From the NCBI GenBank assembly GCA_964621645.1, contig CAZUMH010000112.1:1-9694 (forward strand): a stretch of 9,694 nt of DNA. The letters run 5' to 3'. Below are positions 6,613 to 9,694 of the stretch, piece after piece. The position numbers were made by a program, and so were the translations under genes. Every line of letters begins with the position of its first letter. Position 1 is the stretch's first letter. This stretch comes from CAZUMH01 sp964621645. GTDB taxonomy: Bacteria; Zhuqueibacterota; QNDG01; JAGLOF01. The notes below the pieces were generated by a model. That model saw only the letters and a program-made list of their open reading frames with translations. It did no database searches and was not told the origin of the DNA.

Positions 6613-6801
6613 CTATTCCTCGATCTCCCTGTCCATTTTCCGTTTACCAAGCAGCGTAAAAATAACGAAAAAGAGGACGATCAGACCGCTTACTGTGATG
6701 ATGATAAGCACTTTTCCCAAAAAAGCTTCTAGCGGCAGTGCGGGATGCTGAAATACATTGTATTTGACGTAGGTGAACACGGTACCCAGCACCACAATCA
6801 A
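6613..6801 (-). CDS. Small membrane protein whose start was lost to a REP unit
   Basis: The coordinates use a TTG start giving 62 residues, but this start cuts into a hydrophobic segment and has no ribosome site. The same frame is open upstream to a TAA at 6865-6867. The likely native sequence continues back as IQKLKISTILLFYALIVVLG, which makes a complete first membrane helix after a basic N terminus. That extension meets the REP head at about 6845 with no ATG, GTG or TTG before it. A second helix is VLIIITVSGLIVLFFVIFTL, followed by the basic tail GKRKMDREIEE. I infer that a REP unit replaced the start codon and ribosome site, so expression is doubtful. The next gene downstream has its own good ribosome site. 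Confidence 0.5.
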   Translation of the reverse strand: MIVVLGTVFTYVKYNVFQHPALPLEAFLGKVLIIITVSGLIVLFFVIFTLLGKRKMDREIEE

Positions 6802-6844
6802 GGCGTAGAAGAGAAGAATGGTACTGATTTTCAGTTTCTGAATC

Positions 6845-6943
6845 GACGGGTGGCTATACCAGAATTAAGTAAAAATGTCATGTGGCGTGACCCATAGAGT
6901 CGCACCACACCATAGATTAAATTTGGCCACCCGCCGGCCGGGA
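6845..6943. repeat. Complete, nearly symmetrical REP-like palindrome
   Basis: This is the clearest whole unit in the window: left head GACGGGTGGC, AT arm, ATGTCATGTGGCGTGAC, short loop, GTCGCACCACACC, AT arm, and right head GGCCACCCGCCGGCC. The two halves are imperfect reverse complements along about 100 bases, so the RNA or single strand could form a long cruciform. It separates two minus-strand genes and supplies the junction that removed the start of the downstream one. Confidence 0.8.
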
Positions 6944-6972
6944 ACAGGAAAAACACTGCTGATCTCAGGATT

Positions 6973-7434
6973 CTAGAGAATATGGCTCTTTATTCCCACG
7001 ACGAAGATAACATTCCCTTCATAAATGCTCGAGGTCGTACTGCACACCCTGAATTCAAAAAACGGGTTGAGCCAGATATACGGAAAAAAATCGATCCCCA
7101 GACCGTAGATATATCCATTGATATAGGTATCCTGACTGCTGACATTTAAAGGAACTCGAACATCGTCTGCTACAATCAGATTATTTTTATCAGTCAGTAT
7201 GTGTGATTTAAAGGTGCGGAATGAATAGCGGGTTCCGGACAACTCGGCAATGGCGTATGGGTGAAACAAACTGGTACTGAAGCCTGCTGGATAATACGAA
7301 ATCTGGAAACCGTAGGTCCTAATGTATTGAGATTTGGAAGTATAGGTAGCAGAAAAAAGTTCTACAGCGGGATCCCTCTGGTTAGTAATTATTAATATAT
7401 GAAGCAAGATAATTGAAAATTTTCTTATTGTCAA
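6973..7434 (-). CDS. Short outer-membrane beta-barrel-like protein, probably N-terminally damaged
   Basis: A 153-residue reading frame opening with a TTG at 7434 and a hydrophobic, signal-like stretch (RKFSIILLHILIIT). The rest has alternating polar and aromatic residues typical of membrane beta strands (FQISYYPAGFS, YIYGLGIDFFPYIW). It ends in a final strand-like FVVGIKSHIL. No ribosome site precedes the TTG. An AGAGGA followed by ATG lies 20 bases upstream, but that frame is closed by TGA almost at once. This suggests a damaged 5' end or a missing N-terminal part. Family unknown; the barrel call rests only on composition pattern. Confidence 0.45.
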   Translation of the reverse strand: MTIRKFSIILLHILIITNQRDPAVELFSATYTSKSQYIRTYGFQISYYPAGFSTSLFHPYAIAELSGTRYSFRTFKSHILTDKNNLIVADDVRVPLNVSSQDTYINGYIYGLGIDFFPYIWLNPFFEFRVCSTTSSIYEGNVIFVVGIKSHIL

Positions 7435-7499
7435 GCATTAATTCAAATATACATTCCTCTAATTTGGGGTTGTTTTATCTATCTGTATGACACGACAGT

Positions 7500-7581
7500 A
7501 TCGTATGGCATGTATTGCAGTTACCACCGCTTTCGGGCGGCGGGCCGTACCAGCATTAAATAAGGAATGTCATGCCACAGA
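7500..7581 (+). repeat. REP-like unit, rearranged
   Basis: Contains head CGGGCGGCGGGCCGTACC, arm AGCATTAAATAAGGAATGTC and CATGCCACA. GGCATG at 7506-7511 pairs with CATGCC at 7571-7576 across the head, and CCGCTTTCGGGCGG makes a small inner hairpin. The order of parts differs from other units, so it is a composite or decayed copy. Confidence 0.6.
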
Positions 7582-7615
7582 CATATAGTATATATTTTGG
7601 GCACGCAATCGTTCA

Positions 7616-7702
7616 GCTTAAATTTTTGACGAAGCTTCAGAACAGCATTAGCGGGCCGCATCTCATAGCCAAACGGGATACCATAAAAGGCGAGCGACAG
7701 TA
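7616..7702 (-). pseudogene. Possible remnant of an unidentified gene
   Basis: On the minus strand, just after the brnA stop, a frame reads SLAFYGIPFGYEMRPANAVL and then KLRQKFKLN, which has protein-like composition. It begins at a stop codon with no start and runs into the repeat at 7581. The family was not recognised and the evidence is composition only. Confidence 0.2.
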
Positions 7703-7708
7703 AAGTGT

Positions 7709-7921
7709 TTATTTATTCCAAGAAATCTCAGGTTTCATTTTATGTTCAGCACAATCTCTTAAGAACATATTGATCAACTTCTGATAGGGAATATCAGTTT
7801 CGTAGGCCAACTTTTTAAAATAGTCAATTGTCTCGTTTTCGATTCGGATAGTGATTTGTTTTTTCAGGTTTTTAGCGTAAGGATTACGAACCGACTTTGA
7901 AAAATCATATTCATTTTTCAT
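7709..7921 (-). CDS. brnA: BrnA-type ribbon-helix-helix antitoxin
   Basis: A 70-residue protein with the typical BrnA start (DFSKSVRNPYAKNLKK) followed by the DNA-binding strand QITIRIENET and two helices (IDYFKKLAYET and YQKLINMFLRDCAEH). In characterised BrnTA pairs BrnA binds BrnT, blocks its RelE-like RNase activity, and represses the shared promoter. The ATG at 7921 is 4 bases after the brnT stop, and its ribosome site (AAGGTGA) overlaps that stop. Translation should therefore be coupled to brnT, which here carries an internal stop. The antitoxin itself has no visible damage. Confidence 0.88.
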   Translation of the reverse strand: MKNEYDFSKSVRNPYAKNLKKQITIRIENETIDYFKKLAYETDIPYQKLINMFLRDCAEHKMKPEISWNK

Positions 7922-7925
7922 GGTA

Positions 7926-8213
7926 TCACCTTGTTATATAATATTTTGATTCATTTTTTGTCGCTTTGCGGGCGGAAATAATACGAATAATCTCATTCTG
8001 TTCTTTGTAGGCATGCACGACAATAAGAAGCCGTAAATGACTGCTGAGGCCAAGTATAATAAATCGTTCTTCAAAATCGGAATGATTTTCATCACGAATC
8101 AGGCGAGCATTATCGTCATAAAATACCGTTTTAGCTTCCTCAAAAGAGATGGTATGCTTCTTTTAATTCGTACTGTTTTTGTTTTCATCCCAGACAAAGC
8201 GTATGTTCTTCAT
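7926..8213 (-). pseudogene. brnT: BrnT-type toxin with in-frame nonsense codon
   Basis: Reading from the ATG at 8213, the frame gives RFVWDENKNSTN, a TAA at codon 17 (8165-8163), then KKHTISFEEAKTVFYDDNAR onward without further interruption. It ends in SARKATKNESKYYITR and stop at 7926. This is the full BrnT (DUF497) sequence of about 95 codons. The family usually reads N-x-K-K-H-G-I-S-F-E-E-A here, so the TAA fits a single-base change of a sense codon, and the usual Gly after KKH is Thr. No ATG occurs downstream of the stop, so reinitiation to a working toxin is unlikely. The toxin is probably dead, while its antitoxin partner is intact. Confidence 0.85.
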
Positions 8214-8267
8214 ATGGTCAATATAATTATTTAGGCAATACAAATCAAGGAGAAAATGGGCATACCC

Positions 8268-8365
8268 CGCGGCGGGTGTACCGTCCAATGTGATATATAA
8301 AATATTCTCGTGTGGCACGACTCCCGGCTTAAAGCATGCCGGGACAAGCTCTTTGGGTCGTGTAA
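8268..8365 (+). repeat. REP-like unit upstream of the RAYT pseudogene
   Basis: Head CCGCGGCGGGTGTACCG is followed by an arm with ATATATAAAATATTCTC, then GTGTGGCACGAC and the CCCGGC/GCCGGG hairpin. Bases 8310-8365 are the exact reverse complement of 2144-2199. The unit ends 20 bases before the RAYT reading frame, the usual position of REPs next to their transposase. Confidence 0.85.
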
Positions 8366-8384
8366 AAAAGGACTTCCAAAAATT

Positions 8385-8951
8385 TTGACCACTGATTACA
8401 GAAAAAAGCTAAAGAGATATAATGTTCCCAATCACGCGCGTGAACTTACCTTTTCATGCTATCGAAAGTTCAATTTTTTTTTCAGATCCAATCGCGTGTT
8501 TCATATTCCTTAACCATCTATCAGAAGCAATAAAGAAATATTGTTTTAAGCTTTGGGCATATGTCATTATGCCTGATCATATCCATCTATTAATCTGGCC
8601 GGGTGAAAGGGCTGATGATGTTGGTAAGTTTCTTCATAGAATAAAGGGAAAAACAGGAAAAAATTACAGATCTCATGTTATTGAAAGTCTTCCAGAGCTG
8701 TTTGATGATTTCTATATTAATGAAAACGGAAAGAAGAAATTCAAATTTTGGCAATCAGGCGGCGCTTCGATAGAAATTTATGGAATGGAAAACCGGTACA
8801 TTATTCAATCAGGTATATAGAAGCAAATCCTGTGAGAGCTGGATTTGTATCCAGTCCAGAAGAATGGCGATGGTCATCAGCCTGGACGCGTAAACAAAGA
8901 GAAGGATTAATCCCGGACGAGTGTTCTCTGCCAATGCTGATGGATATGTAA
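8385..8951 (+). pseudogene. REP-associated tyrosine transposase (RAYT), two frameshifts
   Basis: A Y1/HUH transposase of the IS200-like RAYT group, spread over three frames. Frame one (TTG at 8385, or another start nearby) gives YRKKLKRYNVPNHARELTFS and continues to about 8505. An extra base near the T-run at 8474-8482 or just after it shifts reading to a second frame. That frame holds LWAYVIMPDHIHLLIWP, with the two catalytic His of HxH, and a candidate catalytic Tyr in GKTGKNYR. At about 8763, in GGCGGCG, one base appears to be lost, and the third frame continues FDRN to the family hallmark IEANPVRAGFV with EEWRWSS, ending at TAA 8951. No canonical slippery heptamer is present, so these look like mutations rather than programmed shifts. 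The protein would mobilise the adjacent REP; this copy is probably inactive. Confidence 0.88.
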
Positions 8952-8993
8952 TTGCATTGTCCTTGTAATTTTTATCTTTAATATCCTCTGGTT

Positions 8994-9022
8994 TTGTCAT
9001 ATATTTATTTTGTAGGCAAAAT
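8994..9022 (+). promoter_or_regulatory. Candidate promoter of the DUF4412-like gene
   Basis: TTGTCA (8994-8999), a 17-base spacer and CAAAAT (9017-9022) resemble a sigma70 promoter with a weak -10. It would give a leader of about 40 bases before the ATG at 9071. There is no experimental support. Confidence 0.3.
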
Positions 9023-9070
9023 TCCCCATTGTACATCATTGTTACTCAAACCCAATGTAAGGAGGAGAAT

Positions 9071-9694
9071 ATGAAGCTAGGCAGATTAATCCTTGGAACA
9101 TGTGTTGCCTTGTTATTTTTGATCTCTGGTAATTCCTTAAAGGCCCAATATATCGTTAAACAAATCAATTATGACATACCCTTCAGCTACAGCCTTATAC
9201 CGGAGAATGTTGAATTCGACGGGCCACAGGATGAAGCGAAGTTCGTTCTTACCATTCCAGTGAGCAAATTAAAAGAGGCCGCTTTGGCCGATGGCAGAGA
9301 AATACAGGAAGAAACGGTGACTATATATATAGATGGTGATAATTTCACTGTAGAAACCGGATCTGAGGATATGGGTAAAGTGACGATGGTTTCTGATACT
9401 AAAACCGGAGCTGTTTCCATCATCATGTGGGCTCAAAAAAAAGTGATGTATGTGACGGCTGATGATATGGCTAAGATGGAGGAACAGTCTAAGGCTGCGG
9501 CAGAAAAAATGATGGAGAATGTCTCATCGGAAATACGTGAACAGATGAAAGCAGAAATGGAAAAAAATATGTCAGCGAGTAAGTATGATTTGAAACCCAC
9601 CGGTAAAAAAATGGATTTATATGGATTTGCCTGTGATGAATACAGAGCCGTAACAGATGATGAATCCATAGCGATATGGGTTGCGAACGATACA
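9071..9694 (+). CDS. Secreted DUF4412-like protein (C terminus beyond window)
   Basis: The frame is open from the ATG at 9071 to the window end, 208 codons so far. A strong ribosome site (AAGGAGGAG) lies 3 bases before the ATG and fixes the start. A signal peptide is clear: basic MKLGR, hydrophobic LILGTCVALLFLISG, and a likely cleavage near KAQ-Y (residue 26/27). The Cys at 12 is inside the hydrophobic core and not in a lipobox. A Met-, Glu- and Lys-rich helical stretch follows at about 135-175. The segment LKPTGKKMDLYGFACDEYRA, leading to IAIWVAND, matches the style of DUF4412 domains, periplasmic or exported proteins of unknown function. The family call rests on recall of that motif, not on a search. 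Confidence 0.7.
   Translation, partial: MKLGRLILGTCVALLFLISGNSLKAQYIVKQINYDIPFSYSLIPENVEFDGPQDEAKFVLTIPVSKLKEAALADGREIQEETVTIYIDGDNFTVETGSEDMGKVTMVSDTKTGAVSIIMWAQKKVMYVTADDMAKMEEQSKAAAEKMMENVSSEIREQMKAEMEKNMSASKYDLKPTGKKMDLYGFACDEYRAVTDDESIAIWVANDT

Noticed and set aside
8037..8234. A plus-strand 65-codon frame opposite brnT
   Set aside because: It is the antisense of a recognisable BrnT sequence and has no motif or ribosome site.
8215..8250. Minus-strand promoter of brnTA (TTGATT, 17 bases, TATATT)
   Set aside because: The -10 would end about 6 bases before the brnT ATG, implying a leaderless transcript, and such AT-rich matches are common by chance here.
8742..8765. Programmed frameshift in the transposase
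   Set aside because: There is no canonical X-XXY-YYZ heptamer in the correct phase, RAYT genes are normally single-frame, and a second unrelated shift lies upstream.

Overview
The window is AT-rich and looks like chromosomal DNA of a Gram-negative, probably environmental bacterium. It has PAS/GAF-type signalling proteins, a beta-barrel-like protein, an exported protein resembling the DUF4412 family, and IS200/IS605-type REP-associated transposase sequences. I cannot name the genus; a Desulfobacterota- or Planctomycetota-like source is only a guess from gene style.

Layout. 23-1948 (+) is a two-domain KaiC/RecA-like ATPase. 1949-2781 is a repeat-rich graveyard holding REP-like palindromes, the last codons of a lost RAYT transposase, and scraps of minus-strand genes. 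2782-3438 (+) is an unusual protein of the uracil-DNA-glycosylase superfamily. 3439-3780 is a second REP cluster enclosing the 5' end of another lost RAYT. 3829-6131 (+) is a tight two-gene operon: a PAS-PAS-GAF-HisKA_2 sensor kinase and a stand-alone receiver protein. 6378-6861 (-) holds two small membrane proteins, the upstream one having lost its start codon to a REP unit. 6973-7434 (-) is a short beta-barrel-like protein. 7709-8213 (-) is a BrnT/BrnA toxin-antitoxin pair whose toxin gene carries an in-frame stop. 8268-8951 (+) is a REP unit followed by a twice-frameshifted RAYT pseudogene. 9071 to the window end (+) is the N-terminal part of a secreted DUF4412-like protein.

What ties the window together is a family of GC-rich palindromic repeats. 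A typical unit has a head resembling GGCGGGTGGCC, then an AT-rich arm (ATTAAAT or ATATAAAATATTCTC type), then GTGTGGC leading into a hairpin. At least eight units are visible. Two of them share a perfect 56-bp inverted repeat 6.1 kb apart (2144-2199 and 8310-8365). They associate with three RAYT copies at different stages of decay, one nearly full length, one reduced to its 5' end and one to its 3' end. The likely story is RAYT-driven repeat spread followed by internal deletion, with repeats truncating neighbouring genes. The signalling operon, the ATPase and the UDG-like gene look intact. I see no sequence evidence that the ATPase and the UDG-like protein work together beyond shared strand and proximity.
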